This document shows positions 45,625 to 58,160 of a DNA stretch of 64,000 nt, in pieces. Both the position numbers and the translations under genes were made by a program. The stretch covers positions 56,905,052 to 56,969,051 of the forward strand of contig CM031615.1 of the NCBI GenBank assembly GCA_018398815.1, written 5' to 3'. The notes under the pieces are model-generated. The model worked only from the letters and a program-made list of their open reading frames with translations. It did no database searches and was not told the DNA's origin. This stretch comes from Conus ventricosus. Lineage: Eukaryota; Mollusca; Gastropoda; Neogastropoda; Conidae. The number at the start of each line of letters is the position of its first letter. Positions within the stretch are counted from its first letter, which is position 1.

Positions 45625-45704
45625 CCACATTTATTACGCAGTCCAGTAGGAATTTATCTTTAACTTTCAACAACCCCTCATATACAACAACAACAACAAA
45701 AATT

Positions 45705-45705
45705 A

Positions 45706-45748
<43 letters not shown>

Positions 45749-45778
45749 CACACACAAGCGCGCACGCACACACGCACG

Positions 45779-45825
<47 letters not shown>

Positions 45826-45828
45826 GCG

Positions 45829-45919
<91 letters not shown>
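45705..45919. repeat. (CA)n/(CG)n microsatellite
   Basis: Long CA tract broken by CGCACG and an 18-bp CG run. Frames through it are Thr-His or Cys-Val repeats without meaning. Confidence 0.95.
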
Positions 45920-45922
<3 letters not shown>

Positions 45923-46065
45923 GGTACTTCTGATTGGCAATTTCCATATTTTGTTTCTGGTGAAGAGCTGAGCGATTCTAAACGGTCGGGAGGCGGAACT
46001 GCAGATTCTGAATGCCACCTTTTAAACTTTAAACTTAAAGATAAAAAGAAAGACAGCTAGACAGA

Positions 46066-46360
46066 CCAGCCGCCTTCGTGAAGTTGTTAGCGTCGTGGGC
46101 TTCTGGCTGGGAGGTCACGTGTTCGAGTCCCATCAGAGCCATTTATTTGTGAAAGTTTTTTGCCGCGATCACCTCCTACCCACAATTGAGTTTGTTACGA
46201 GTTCAGCTGGGATCACACAATTGAGTTTCATCCACTTAATGATGCGTCTCTTAATGATGCGTCTCAGGAACCCTTCCTGACAAACACTGTGCCTGTATTT
46301 CTCAGGTCTTGCCGACACTACGATAATGAGAGTAAGCATAGAGTACAGCCCTGCCATGCA
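46066..46360 (+). mobile_element. tRNA-derived SINE, family D, copy 2
   Basis: The head contains an A-box-like GAAGTTGTTAGCGTCGTG and a B-box GTTCGAGTCCC at about 46120-46130. The head matches the minus-strand copy at 10950-11015. A 20-bp local duplication (TTAATGATGCGTCTC) lies at 46236-46266. The 3' end is uncertain. Confidence 0.6.
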
Positions 46361-46439
46361 GTCTCAGATCAGAACAGAAATCCGTAGTATTTTCTTCTCA
46401 TCCTCATCGATCAGCATAAAAAAAACTCTCAAATTCTGT

Positions 46440-46725
46440 GGCCCTTCACTATGACAGTGACCTTAGTTTTGACTACCTCTCCACGTCTATGGCCTTGGTT
46501 TGATTCTGTCACAGTCACTGGGGACTGTCCATAGGGAGAGCTCGATCATTCACGCTGGCTCCGAACTAAGCATTTATTGTCGTCAATAGGGGGCTTAGTA
46601 GGTGGTGTGGTGTCCTGCATATGTTGGATCAGAACACGCACCACTGAACTCCACCGACGTGACTCATCACTCAGTAGCAGTGCAATGTCTCCTCTGGTGG
46701 GAGGGAGGATGTAGGGCGGAAGAGG
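46440..46725. mobile_element. Interspersed repeat family B, copy 2
   Basis: Same block order as 13730-14035, ending GCAGTGCAATGTCTCCTCTG near 46700. No coding capacity and no defined ends. It lies shortly after the SINE at 46066 and could be the body of the same composite element. Confidence 0.6.
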
Positions 46726-48009
46726 AAGGGCAATGAGAAGTCAACAACAACAACAACAACAACCTCTTTAACTCCCCCTATATGATTGTAAATGTACGAC
46801 ACTGAAGTCTTATCCCTCTTATCCCGTTCTCTATCAGAAAGTCATCGAACTCGATGACACTGGGCTTGACTAGGAGCATGTGCGCTTCAGCTATAACTTG
46901 AACTTCGAAATTACTAACGCCTCTTCCATTATCCTAAGGGTAAAAGTTATCTCCGATCACAGCTTTGTATACTTCGAACTACAGAATGCAAACTGTCCCA
47001 TTCTCCATCCACTATGGGCGAGCTATTGAGAGGCATGACACAGGACAACGTGGCACAACAGCAAGACGTCATTATTCCAAGTTACTCTCACCTGAAGAAC
47101 TGTGGCAACAACTCAAAATTATTTTCAAAGACGCATGTTTCAGCACATCCCTGCCAAGATGCCGATATGTAAGGACTCATTCCTAGATCACCCTGCCGAA
47201 AAAAAAAACAACTCATGAGGAATAGGACGTACACAACCCACAGGCGAACAGAGGAGGTTAACGTTCCTATGACCTATAGGCCGTATACAGGCTGTGAACT
47301 GTCAGGGGTTCACCTTGTCTAGGGCACATCATAATAGAAGGCGGAGCCATCTTATGCCTTCTGCCGCCTTTGACCTTCCCTGAAACAAACCAAGTACCGA
47401 TTTACTGCTGGGTGCACGGAAAGGGTCCTCAGCCTGAAAACAACGGCCCCACGAATGGTTCCAATTCAAACCATTTGATCATAGACTCCATCACAGACTC
47501 CTCTATGGAAAACAAAAACAAAACAAAACTGGTAACAGATGAATGGACAGAGATTGTTACAGATCAATACAACGGGAAAATCCAGTAGCAGCTTCGGCAA
47601 TCCTGTGTAACGCTACACTAAAAGCTTGTTCTCCAACCACCGGAGGAGATTCCTGATCCAGCCAAAAATATCTGAGAACCTTATATGACAAACGTTCCAT
47701 ACCTTCAGGAGTATCGGCTGGAGTAAATTCAGTGGGTTAAGTAGCTTGTTTTCAAACGCAATTACAAATCCAGGGAGGCGGGGTATGTCGACAGTATTCT
47801 CCAAGAACTGCTCTGGAAGACCACAGGGAACAGCTGAGACACTGCCTGCGTACACCGACAATCATGACACCGCTTGTAAGATCCTCAGTGGCACGTGATG
47901 CCGATTGAGGAACATAGCAGTTTATATTTGTAACGCCCCCCCCACCCATTTCATCACCCCCACCACCATCCCTTACCATCTCGAGTGAATTAGCTTGAAG
48001 AATGAGATC
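46726..48009. other. Gene-free stretch
   Basis: (CAA)n at 46742-46763. Otherwise no exon, element or RNA gene recognised. Confidence 0.45.
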
Positions 48010-49160
48010 GTCCAGACCTCAACTGCCTTCCACAGTTTTGTTGGGTCGGAGGCTCAATGTCCACCCCATCCACCGGGGGGTGGGGGTGGGGTGTGTGTGG
48101 TGGATGTTGTCGTTGGTGTTTATTGGTGAGAGGCGAGTCTGAACCTGAAGCGGTCCAGGGTCTCCGCTGTCACCACATCCTCTGGTAGTTTGTTCCACTC
48201 TGGGATGGTTCTCAGGAGAAGGCAATTTGTCGGTAGTCTGTCCTGCATTGTGGGATGTCGTAGCTGCAGCTGTTGTTTTTTCTTCTTTTTTTTTCTGGTC
48301 TGGGATTTCCTGGCAGGTACTTGGAGTTGATGTCGACAAGGCTGTGATGGAATTTGTCATCATTTCCAGTCTGGCATTTGTCTGCGTTTCTCTAGTATAG
48401 GCCACTTCAGAGAGCGTAGGATTACATCTACACTGGTTGTTGGTCTGTGGCTGTTTGTGACCCATCTGGCTGCTCTACGCTGGATCTATTCGATCTCCTG
48501 GATCTCTTTGCTGGTGTGGGGGTCCCAGACGCATGACGCGTACTCGACAATCGGTTGAACAAGGGTGTTATATGCAGTTTCTTTCATCTTCTTGTTTCCG
48601 ATTTTTGAGGTTTCGCCTAAGGAAGCCGAGGGTTTTGCTGACTTTTGCGGTGATCGTCTCAATGTGGGATCCCCATTTTTGGTAGCCTTGGATCGTGACC
48701 CTTAGGTAATTGGTTGACGTTACAACTTCTAGAGTGTGTCCATGGAGTTGGTACACAGGTTGGAGTTTGTTGTCTCCGTGTAGCACTCAGTGTTGAGCAT
48801 TTTTCTGGATGGAAGCTCATGGACCACTGCTCTTCCCACTTTGTCAGAGTGTCAAGGTCGTTTTGTAGTGTCTGCTGGTCGGATGCCTTCTTTATTGTGT
48901 GGCTGCACATCGTGTCATCTGCGAACAGGCGGACTTTGGAGCTAATCCCTGCCGGGAGGTCGTTAACATAATAGATAAACAGGCTTGGTCCTAGGACTGA
49001 GCATTGGGGAACTCATGAGTCTACAGGGACGTACGATGATCCCTGTCCTTCTACTTGCACTGTTTGTTTTCTGTCTGTGAAGAAGTTTTCTATCCATGCG
49101 TTTGTTCGTCCTCTGATTCCATAAAGACGGAGTTTGTGAATGAGGAGGGTATGGCTGACT
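48010..49160 (-). pseudogene. CR1-like LINE fragment, reverse transcriptase C-terminal half
   Basis: Read downwards from 49160: KLRLYGIRGRTNAWIENFFT, QTVQVEGQGSSYVPVDS, a UGA where GVPQG is expected, then SVLGPSLFIYYVNDLPAGI, the catalytic RLFADDTM (about 48915), WEEQWSMSFHPEKC, GSHIETITAKVSKTLGFLRR, VEYASCVWDP and the C-terminal IPEWNKLPEDV-like segment near 48190. This is the palm-thumb-C-terminal part of a CR1/L2-group RT. No endonuclease and no 5' part. Several frameshifts; inactive. Confidence 0.82.
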
Positions 49161-50352
49161 TTATATCAAATCCTCAGTTCAAAACGTCACGTAGAATCAT
49201 CACCGTGATTATGGTGGACATTATAACACACAATATCTGTTCACTTTGAAAGACAATATCAGTGACAAACAAGGGCCACCCTCTAAAACTGATGGTGGTG
49301 GTGGTGGTGGTGGTGGTGTGGTGGTAGCAGTAATAGTAGTTGTAGTAGTAGCAGGGTATTTAAATTAGCCTAGGCTTCGCAGCCTATATACTGTATTAAA
49401 AACTATAAGGACCTGAATTGGGGTCTGATCACATGATTTATTACATAATCAATCCTGCACTTTAGTCAACAGCCAACCCCATAGAACAGTTCTTCAAAAT
49501 ATGTAATTATGGCTAGAAGATTCCTGAATATATTTGACTGCTCACTCGTATACTTAAGGACAGAAAATCAACTCATCATCCCTGAATGTTCAAGCATGGG
49601 AAGACAGCTGAGAGACATGAGCTTCCATTTTGGCAAGTGTCAAATTTCTGTGAGAAACCAAGCGGAAAAAGATGTACAACAGAACATTCTTTCTTAATTC
49701 CCAACCACTTACCACCTTTGCGTAACCCTAAACATGTCTTGGGAGCCCCACATCCACACCACCACCAACAGAGCAACCAGAAACCTTGGTTTTCTCTAAA
49801 GGACTCTGGAATAATAAACGCAAAAGGAGTGGAGGGATATAAGGGCTTGGAGGTTTTCCCGCGTCGAGTCAGGAGGTGGGTGTGACACAGGTACAGAAAA
49901 ACTTCCAATGTGGACGACATCACTCCTGGCAAACTTTTACAAGTTTCATAGGTAATGAATCTCCGTACTAGCCAGTACGCCCCATTCCTGGTCCAGACTC
50001 TTGTTCACTTGAACAAAACAGACTACCTTAAATTGTCTTTTTTCCTTGCACAGTTATGGAGTGGAATGTGCTTCCATAGGAGGCAGTATGTCTGCTTCTT
50101 CTGAAGTTTTTGGGGTAACAAAAAAACCTTCTCCACACCCACCCCCCTTCCAAATAGTTTTCCCTTATTTGGTAGAGTGCCACGCTTTATGGACCTGGCC
50201 ATGGCTTTAGGCCGTGTTTGGGGCTTCTAAGAAGGATAGGAAAATGTAGCCTACCAGGCGAACCATTGAAGTGCCATCTAAAAGATCGTGCAAATAATTT
50301 TGAACAGGCTCTTAGCCAATAGTCACTGAACGTTCGGCCTCCAAGCTGAAAC
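49161..50352. other. Region upstream of NDUFB11
   Basis: (GGT)n at about 49289-49326 and (TAG)n-like sequence to 49352. No exon or clear promoter motif recognised. The NDUFB11 promoter must lie at its right end. Confidence 0.5.
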
Positions 50353-50565
50353 ATGGCTGCTGTATGGAGGGCACTTGCCCGACAAGGTCGGACTTTAAGT
50401 CAATATCATGCACTGAGGCAAAGGCTACTAGTTCAACCAGCATGTTTCATTTCAACTTCGAAGAAAAACAAAGATGTCTCAGTACCTGTGCAACCCATGC
50501 CAAAGTCGGAAGAGTTGAAAAGACTTGAAGAACACTTCGCTGACACCGATCGTGATGCCGACAAG
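50353..50565 (+). CDS. NDUFB11: NDUFB11 exon 1 (complex I ESSS subunit)
   Basis: Starts at ATG 50353: MAAVWRALARQGRTLSQYHA, an Arg-rich, acid-free leader typical of mitochondrial import, then CFISTSKKNKDV (likely presequence cleavage region) and LKRLEEHFADTDRDADK. 71 codons, donor GACAAG|GTAAAC, phase 0. It joins exon 2, which identifies the gene. NDUFB11 is a single-pass accessory subunit in the membrane arm of mitochondrial complex I. Confidence 0.82.
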
Positions 50566-50939
50566 GTAAACACATTTTGTTGTCAACCATCAGCGTGTTT
50601 GAGTTTTATTATCGTGCATATAAACCGCTGACAAGGTCTTCGTTTTTGTAAATAAATTTCACTGACATAGTGTCGTTTGATTTGCAGTGAAGATTTAGGC
50701 AGACACAAACTCAGCTGTTGTTGAGAAACAGCAGTCGCCCTCTCTGCTTCCTAGTATTGATGAACGGTTGCAAGGCTGGCTATGCTGCGCAAGATCTTTA
50801 ACGACCAGGCAGCAGTGAGGAAGTCTAATATCATAATTACTCACTCTTACTAGAAGCGCAGAAACCACCCCCATCAGTCGCGACAGACCCAGTGCTGAAC
50901 AAAGTAGGCCTACTGAAAGTACTTTTTTCTTCTACTAAC
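50566..50939 (+). other. NDUFB11: NDUFB11 intron 1, first part
   Basis: Normal-looking intron sequence up to about 50940, where sequence quality breaks down. Confidence 0.6.
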
Positions 50940-53900
50940 TCAAAGGCCCCCCCCCCCCCCCCGGTTCCCCTTCCACCTGCCCAATTTACAAACCCAAACC
51001 CCCCCCCCAAAGGCCCTTTGGGTCAATTTCTAACCCTTTCCCCCCCTCCCCCAAAAATTTTTACCCCAACCCTCATTTTTTTTCAAACCCTCAAACGGGG
51101 GAATTTTGGGGGCCCAACCCCAAATGGAAAACCATCCCAAAATGATTTTTCCTTAAAAAAAGGAAGAAGGGCCTGGAAAAAAACCGGTTTTGTGTGGGGC
51201 GGGTAAATTTTTAAACCCCTTCCAAGGGGAACAATCCCTTTTGCCCCATAAACCGGGGAAAGGGGTTTGGGGAAAAAGAATTGGGAAACCAGGTTTTAAC
51301 CCCTTTTTTTTATCCCCATTTTGTGTATTTTGTGGGTTTTTTGGGGTTTTTTTTAAACCTTTTGGTTCTGTGTCCGGGCCCTCCGGGTAAATCACCAAAG
51401 GAAAAAATTTTTGGGGCCAAAAACCCCCAAAATTTAAAGATTTCCGGGCCCTGAAAAAACCCAAAAAAATGGCAAAAAATTTAAAAAAAACAAATTCTCT
51501 TTTTAAGTTGGGTAATTTTCCCCATCCAATTTTAATAACAACTCTTAAAAATTGCCCAAACAATCAGGGGGGGGGGCTATTAACCAAACGGGGAATCAAG
51601 GGAAAAAAAAACCCTTTTAAAAACACAAAAAAGAATTTTTAACTAATTTTCCAAACCAAAAAGCAATTTTTCCCCCTTTTTCTTACTTTTTCCCAAAAAC
51701 CGCAAGTGGTTTGTAGCAAAAAACCCCTTAAGAAGATAAAATTTTAAAAAAAGGAAGGAAGAGAGAGGAAAATTTAAATTTTTGAAAAAAAACCAAAAAG
51801 GGCTTGCCTTCAAACCATTTCCAGGGGAAAAAACAAGGACACAACACCCCCCAGAAAGGTTTTGCCCCACAAAAACCAAAAAGGCCTAAAAAATTAAAAA
51901 ATTTCTTAATTCCAAAAAGTGAACGGAATTGAAGAAAACAAACTTAACTTTAAATGTATAGCCAAAACCCAGGGGGCTAGGCAGTTGTAGTGTGAAGGAT
52001 GACACAGGGGGAGAGGGTTTTTTATTTCACACACAACGCCCCACTTTTGGCGGGGCCACACACGTGCAAAACCCACAGAAGACACCCCCACACACACTCT
52101 AAACCTTGGCAAATGGCAAACATATATACAATTTTGGGGACAAAGTGTGAATCCTTCGTTCTTTAAAATTTGTTACAGTGTGTAATTTTAAAGGGGTTTG
52201 GCTAAAGAAAAAAAAGAAAATTAAAAGGGGCGGGGCCCAGGGGTTCTTCTTCCCTTAGGGCAAGATTTTTTCATGCAATGGAAAGGTTTTTAAAAGGGGC
52301 TTCCAAAGGTCATCTGTGAAACGAAAACACAATTTGTACGGGGGAAACCCAAGACCTTTTTAAAAACCGTTTAAAGGGAAAAAGGGAAAAATTTTCAGCA
52401 CAATATTTGGTTGGGGAAAAAACCATGTATCGGGAAAGATGTGGGGGGAAATTTAGCCAATGCGTGAGATTTTATTTAAAAACTGTTTGAAAGGGCCGGG
52501 GGAACCTGATGAAGGGGCACTGCTGGGAGCTGAAAGGGAAATTGGGTCATTTGGTCTTTTTAAGGCCATGAGTGGGGCTAAAAATAAATTTTTTTCCCCA
52601 ACTTTGAAGGGGCAAAAAGAAAAAAAAAAAAAAAAAAGGAAAAGAAGTTTATCGAGACCAAAATGAAAAAAAAAAAATGCGGACCCAGTACAAGTAAATT
52701 TACAAATTTATTTTTAATTTTAAATTTAAAAATTAAGGGTTTTTAAAAATTTTTTAAAAATTTTTTAAAAATTTTTTTGTATTTTTAGCAGACCCCTGAA
52801 TGTCATCCTTTTTCTGTTCTTTGGGGAACCTTTTTGATAAAAAAAAAAAAAAAAAAAACGTTTCCCAAGCAACATTTTTTTCCTTTTAAAAGACCCATAA
52901 GTATTATCTTAACTGGAGGTCATTTTGAAATAGTGATACACCCCCCGGACAAAGCGGGTTTTCGTGCCCATACATTTCAAATGCCAATGTTTTGGGAGTC
53001 CCCCGCCTCTGCTGCTGATGTGTATTTTTCAAGACCAGTGCTTTTATAAAAGGCAAAGTTTCTGTGACATATAGGGGTTTTGAGAGACCGTGTCTGTCTA
53101 GGGGAAGGTATAGTAAAAAGGGAATTTTTTTTAAAAGGTTAACATGAAATTGATTACACCCCCCGTGCATTTTTGGGTGGTTTCCCCCAAATTTTAAAAA
53201 TTAAAAATTTTAAGTGAAATTTTGGATGTCTTATTCCGAAAAGTATTTATTGTTTTTTTTGGATTTTTATTTTTTTGCGTCAGTCAGCAGGGTTATATTT
53301 TAGCCTTTTTGTTTTGCAAACTGGGTGTCATATGGAAAATAAACCCAAAAAGATCCAATTTTGACAACTTTTTTTCCATCAGTGACCATGTTTATCACCG
53401 TAAATATCTGAAATCTGGGGGGGAAAGCCTTCATTTTGGGCCCAAACCAACCAAAAACCATAAAGAAATAGTTTTGTTTGGGGTATCACTTTCTCGGAAA
53501 AACAAAAGGGGAAAGAAAAAAATTTTACATAAAGTCAGCCCACGTCTCTGGACACTTTTTAACCCCCTTTTGGGTTAATCATTTTTAAAAACCCCAGAAG
53601 TGCAGGTGAAGGAAAAAAAAAAAATTTTTAATCCATTATTTGGGGGCCGTTAAAGGGTTTTTTTGTTCCCCCCTTCTCAAAATTTTTCCAGTGGCTGAAG
53701 AGATTTGAGACAGACTTGAAAAGTTTGGTGGTGGAGAATGATTCCTTTCACGTGAACTGTAGGGGGGGGTTTTTTTTAACCAAATGACCCCTCATGTCAC
53801 TTATAAACCTTGCTGTGTTTATTTTCCCCCACCCTGGCATGTTTTAGGGGGATAAAGGGGGGAAGAGGGGGAAATGATTTCTCGAGTAGTTTTTCCAATT

Positions 53901-54470
53901 CCGGTTTTTAAAAAGGTCAAAGAGGTACTGTGTTTGAATTTTTCTTTTGATGCAGGTTTCCTTGATTGGGTTTGAAAAAATCAAACCCAGTCAATAAACT
54001 TCAAATCCAAGGGTTTGGTATTAAATTACATTTGAGAAAAAAATGCAAATAAAACACATTTAGTTTTGGGAACTGTTTTAGGCGTTATTTTCTCCTGTTT
54101 TGGAAAATTTTTTTTTTGGCAAATTTTTTGGCTTTAAAAAAAATCTTTTACTCTTAAATTTAAAAATAAAGGAAATCACTTCAGCCAAATGAAAGAACAA
54201 AAAAATTTATGCGGCGATTTTTTTCCCTTTTAAAATTTTGTTTCAGTTTTCTCCCTGCTTTAAAACTTTTCTTTTGGAGGTTAAATTTGGCTAAGTTTGT
54301 ACTGCTCAATTTATCTTTTAACTTGCCCCCAAACATTTAAATTCTTAAACTAGCCCCTTGGCATTAAAAGAAAAAAAAACTGAAAATTTAAACTTCCCAA
54401 AGGGTCACTTGAAATTTGCGGGCAAAACCGAAGCAGAGCATGAAAATTGAAGGAAAAAAAAACCAGATAA
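50940..54470. other. Homopolymer-inflated low-quality block
   Basis: Nearly every position lies in a run of 3-8 identical bases (CCCC, TTTT, AAAA, GGGG), unlike both neighbours. From about 51915 to 54460 it follows 54815-57288 step by step (for example GTAGTGTGAAGGATGACACA / GTAGTGTGAATGATGACACA). It is best read as an erroneous duplicate of the downstream intron, not as biological sequence. Frames in it should be ignored. The first kilobase (50940-51915) has no match that I can see inside the window. Confidence 0.85.
53318..53463 (+). pseudogene. NDUFB11: Corrupted copy of NDUFB11 exon 2 (assembly artefact)
   Basis: AACTGGGTGTCATATGG, TTTGACAACTTT, GTGACCATGTTTATCACCGT and CTTCATTTTGGGCC follow the true exon 2 at 56196-56329 in order, with runs of extra or substituted bases between them. 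The frame is lost. It lies in the low-quality duplicate block, so it should not be annotated as a second exon or gene copy. Confidence 0.85.
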
Positions 54471-55613
54471 CAACTTCCCGTTCTAAAACGAAAGTAAACA
54501 ATCAAACATCGTAGCAACTAACCCTTAGCAACTGTATAAAATTTATATTCCCAAATAATTGATTTCTCTTCTTCGTTGATATTTTCGTTATTGATGTATG
54601 ATTTATGTTTGAACTAAAAACAGCTTAAATGTTTGCTTGTTTCGATATAACTTATATTTACCTATCTTCCATGGAAACATATTCTATTTTGGATCTACAA
54701 TCTGATCTTTATGATTAAAGAGCGTTTGACGTCATTCGTTTGTTAAGAGTGATTTCTCTTGTAATAATGGCTGAAAAAATCGTAAATAACTTTTCTTCAC
54801 TTCTCCACACAACAGTGAACTGAGTGAAGATAACAAACTTACACATGACTGTATAGCCTAACCCATGGAGGCTGAGGCAGATGTAGTGTGAATGATGACA
54901 CAGGTGAGACGGTTTCTAGTTCACACACAACGCGCACTCATGCATGCGCACACGTGCACAGACACAGACACACACACACACACTCTGACCTTGGCAAATG
55001 GCAATACATATATACAAATATTGGGACAAAGTGTGAATACTTCTGTTCTATTAATTTGTTGACAGTGTGTAACTGTAAGGGATGGCTGAAGATAGAAGAG
55101 ATTCAAAGGTCTGGGCAGAGGTTCATCTTACCTTAGGGCAGAGACTTTTAACATGCAATGGATCAGGCATTTAAACTTAAAGGGCTTTCCAAATGTCATC
55201 TGTGAAACGTAACACAATTTGTACTGGGGTAACAAGACCTTTTTCAAAACCAGATTAAGGAAAAGGAAAATCAGCACAATACTAGGGCTTGGGAAACCAT
55301 GTGATCTGGAGATGTGGGAGGATTTAGCCAATGCAGTGAGATCTTAGTAAAAGACTGTTTGAAAGGGATAACTAGGGGCTGAACCTGATGAAGGGCACTG
55401 CTAGAGCTGCAAGGACTTGGTCATTGTCTTGTTAAGCCATGAGTAGGGCTACAACTGAATTTTCCACTTTGAAGAGGGCAAAAAGAAAAAGAAAAAAGAA
55501 AAAGAAAAGAAGTTTATCGAGACCAAAATGAAAAAGAAAATGCGGACCCAGTACAAGTGAATTACAAATTATAGTAATATGATCATTTAAGTTTTCAAAA
55601 GTGGAGGAAAATT

Positions 55614-55686
<73 letters not shown>

Positions 55687-56195
55687 CAGACACCTGAATG
55701 TCATCCAGTTTCTGTTCTTTAGGAATCATTTGATAAAAAAAAAATAACGCTTCAAGCAACATGTTTCCTATAAGACCCATAAGTATTATCTTAACTGGAG
55801 GTCACTTTGAATAGTGATACACACTCCCGACAAAGCTGGTTCTCGTGACCCATACATTTCAAATGCCTATGCTTTGAGGAGTCTCAGCCTCTGCTGCTGA
55901 TGTGTATCTTTCAAGACCAGTGCATGCTCTATAAAGGCAAAGTTTCTGTGAAATATATGGGTCTTGAGAGACCTGTGTCTGTCTATGGGAAGGTATAGTC
56001 AAAAGGGAAGTCTGGTAGAGGTTAACATGAAATCTGATTACAGCCAGTGCATGTTGGGTGGATTATCCCAATTTAAATTAAAATTCAGTGTATTTTGGAT
56101 GTCTTATTCCGATAAGTATTTATTGTATGTTGGATGTCTTATTGTTATTTGCAGTCAGTCAGCATGGTTGATAGTTTAGCCTTCTTGTATTGCAG
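54471..56195 (+). other. NDUFB11: NDUFB11 intron 1, second part
   Basis: Good-quality sequence. Contains (CA)n near 54965-54982, (AT)n at 55616-55684 and a direct repeat TTGGATGTCTTATT at about 56094 and 56131. This is the clean counterpart of 51915-53317. Confidence 0.65.
55616..55684. repeat. (AT)n microsatellite
   Basis: About 34 AT units. In the degraded duplicate the same place (about 52700-52790) reads as alternating A and T runs. Confidence 0.95.
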
Positions 56196-56329
56196 AACTG
56201 GGTGTCATATGGATATGAACCAACAGATCCGGAATTTGACAACTTTGTTCATCACGTGACCATGTTTATCACCGTCACTATCTGCATCTGCTGGGGAGCC
56301 TTCATCTTGGCCTACCAACCAGACCATAA
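56196..56329 (+). CDS. NDUFB11: NDUFB11 exon 2, transmembrane segment
   Basis: Acceptor CTTCTTGTATTGCAG, donor CATAA|GTAAGT, 134 nt. It reads NWVSYGYEPTDPEFDNFVHH, then the membrane helix VTMFITVTICICWGAFILAY and QPDHK. Human NDUFB11 has a GYDKDPVLDVWNMR, helix and YLPDYRMKEW at the same places, so the juxtamembrane GY-x-DP and Y-x-PD motifs are kept. It leaves in phase 2. The next exon should begin with the MK-x-W-x-x-RE segment; I cannot find it up to 58160, and beyond that the sequence is unreadable. Confidence 0.88.
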
Positions 56330-57548
56330 GTAAGTAGTATAGATAGTATCACTTTCTCTGTAAAACGAAAGGAAAGAAAATAATTTAGCATAAAGTCAGT
56401 CACAGTCTCTGGACAGCTGTTAACTCCTATCTGGTTAATCATCTCTTAAAAGCCAGAAGTGCAGGTGAAGGAAAAAAAAAAAGTTTTAATCCATTATTTG
56501 GAGACAGTGGAAGGTTTTTATTTGTTCTCCCTTCTTCAGAATTCCAGCTGGCTGAAGAGATTTTGAGACAGACTTGATAAGTTGGTGGTGAGAATGATTC
56601 CATTCACGTGCACTGTAGGGGAGTGTTTTTTACCCTATGACCCCGTCAGTGTCACTTATCAAGCCTTGCTGTGTAATATTCCCAGCCTGGCATGTTTTAG
56701 TGGATCAGCTGGAAGATTGGGACTGTATTTCTCAGAGTAGTCTTCATTCCTGGATTAGCATATAGGTCAGAGAGGTACTGTGTTTGAATTGTTCATTTGA
56801 TGCAGGCTTCCTTGATAGGAGTTGAACAAATCATAATCAGTCAATCATACTTCAAATTCCAACGGGTTGTATTAAATTACATTTGAGATAAATGCAAATA
56901 AAACACATTTAGATTTGACTGTCATAGGCATATATTTTCTGCTGCTATGTGAATTTATATGCTAGATTTATATGGCTTTAAAAAAAATCTGTACTCTTAG
57001 AATTGAAATAAAGGAAATCACTTCACTGCCAAATGAAAGAACAAAGAAATTATGCAGCGATTCCCTTTCCTTAAAATTTTGTTTCAGTTTCTGCCTGCAT
57101 CATATCATTCTTTTGGAGTTACGGTAATGGCTAAGATTGTACTGCTCAATTTATCTGTTAACTTGCCTCCACAGTAACATTACTTCACTAGCTCATGGCA
57201 TTGAAAGAAAAAAGACTGAGAATAAACTTACCAAGTCACTTGAAATTTGCTGCTAATCCTGAAGCAGAGCATGATAAGTGAAGGAAACAAAATTAAAGTA
57301 TTCTACCACATATCATTCATGTACAGAATAAGAGTTAAATGTTAGTCTTTTATCCAGATTGATGCCTCACCTCTGCGCGCAGGCAGCTATGTATTTATGC
57401 ATCTGTGTGCGTTTCTTTACAGGTTGGGTGCCAGGTGAAACAAAGTAATTATGTCCGTTACTGTTCAAGTTTGACATGCTCATCACTGTTGCATCCATGA
57501 GAAAGGTTTTGAGTCTGAAATCCATTGGAAAACAGAGGCAACATACTG
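56330..57548 (+). other. NDUFB11: NDUFB11 intron 2
   Basis: Good-quality intron; 56330-57288 has its degraded counterpart at about 53464-54460. No exon seen. Confidence 0.6.
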
Positions 57549-58160
57549 TATGAACAGCAACAACTCTGAGGGTGAGGATTGCACTATTAGACTGGAAGAG
57601 AGTGAAGTAGAGCGAGACTTGGGAGTGTTGGTGGACAAGGACCTTAGTTTCAAGAACCATGTGGCACAAGCAACGGCAAAGGCCAATAGAATCCTTGGGG
57701 TCATCAGAAGGTCCTTTGATCACCTTACACCAGAAACCTTTGCCCAACTCTATAAGTCCCTTGTGAGGCCAGTTCTTGAGTACGGTCACACGGTATGGCA
57801 GCCAAGATTCAAAACCCTGTGTGCGGATCTGGAGGATGTTCAAAGGCGAGCAACAAAAACTCATTGGCCCCCAGAAAGAAAAATCATATCCAGAGCGCCT
57901 AGCAGTCCTTAAGCTGCCAAGCCTGGAACACCGCAGAAATAGAGGTGCCATGATTGACACTTTTAAGTTCATGCATGGCTTATATGACACAGACAGACCT
58001 CAATTCCAGCTCCACCAAGGTAGAGACACTAGAGGGAACTCTCTAAAACTTGAGAAACGACATTGCAGACTAAACATGCGTTCTAACTTCTTTGCGCAGG
58101 GAGTGGTGTCCACATGGAACAGTCTTCCAGATAGTGTTGTGAGGGCCCCCGAGCATTAGT
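57549..58160 (+). pseudogene. CR1-like LINE fragment, RT C-terminal region
   Basis: Reads VERDLGVLVDKDLSFKNHVA, KANRILGVIRRSFDHLTPET, LYKSLVRPVLEYGHTVWQP, VQRRATK, then after a frameshift ERLAVLKLPSLEHRRNRGAM, TFKFMHGLYD and NFFAQGVVSTWNSLPDSVV. This is the thumb and C-terminal part of a CR1/L2-type RT. One frameshift near 57860. The end of the element runs into the low-quality block at 58160. It is a different family from the copy at 48010-49160. Confidence 0.82.

Noticed and set aside
50892..53578. Open frames of 60-136 codons in the low-quality block
   Set aside because: Sequence is homopolymer-inflated and partly duplicates the neighbouring intron; coding content cannot be judged.
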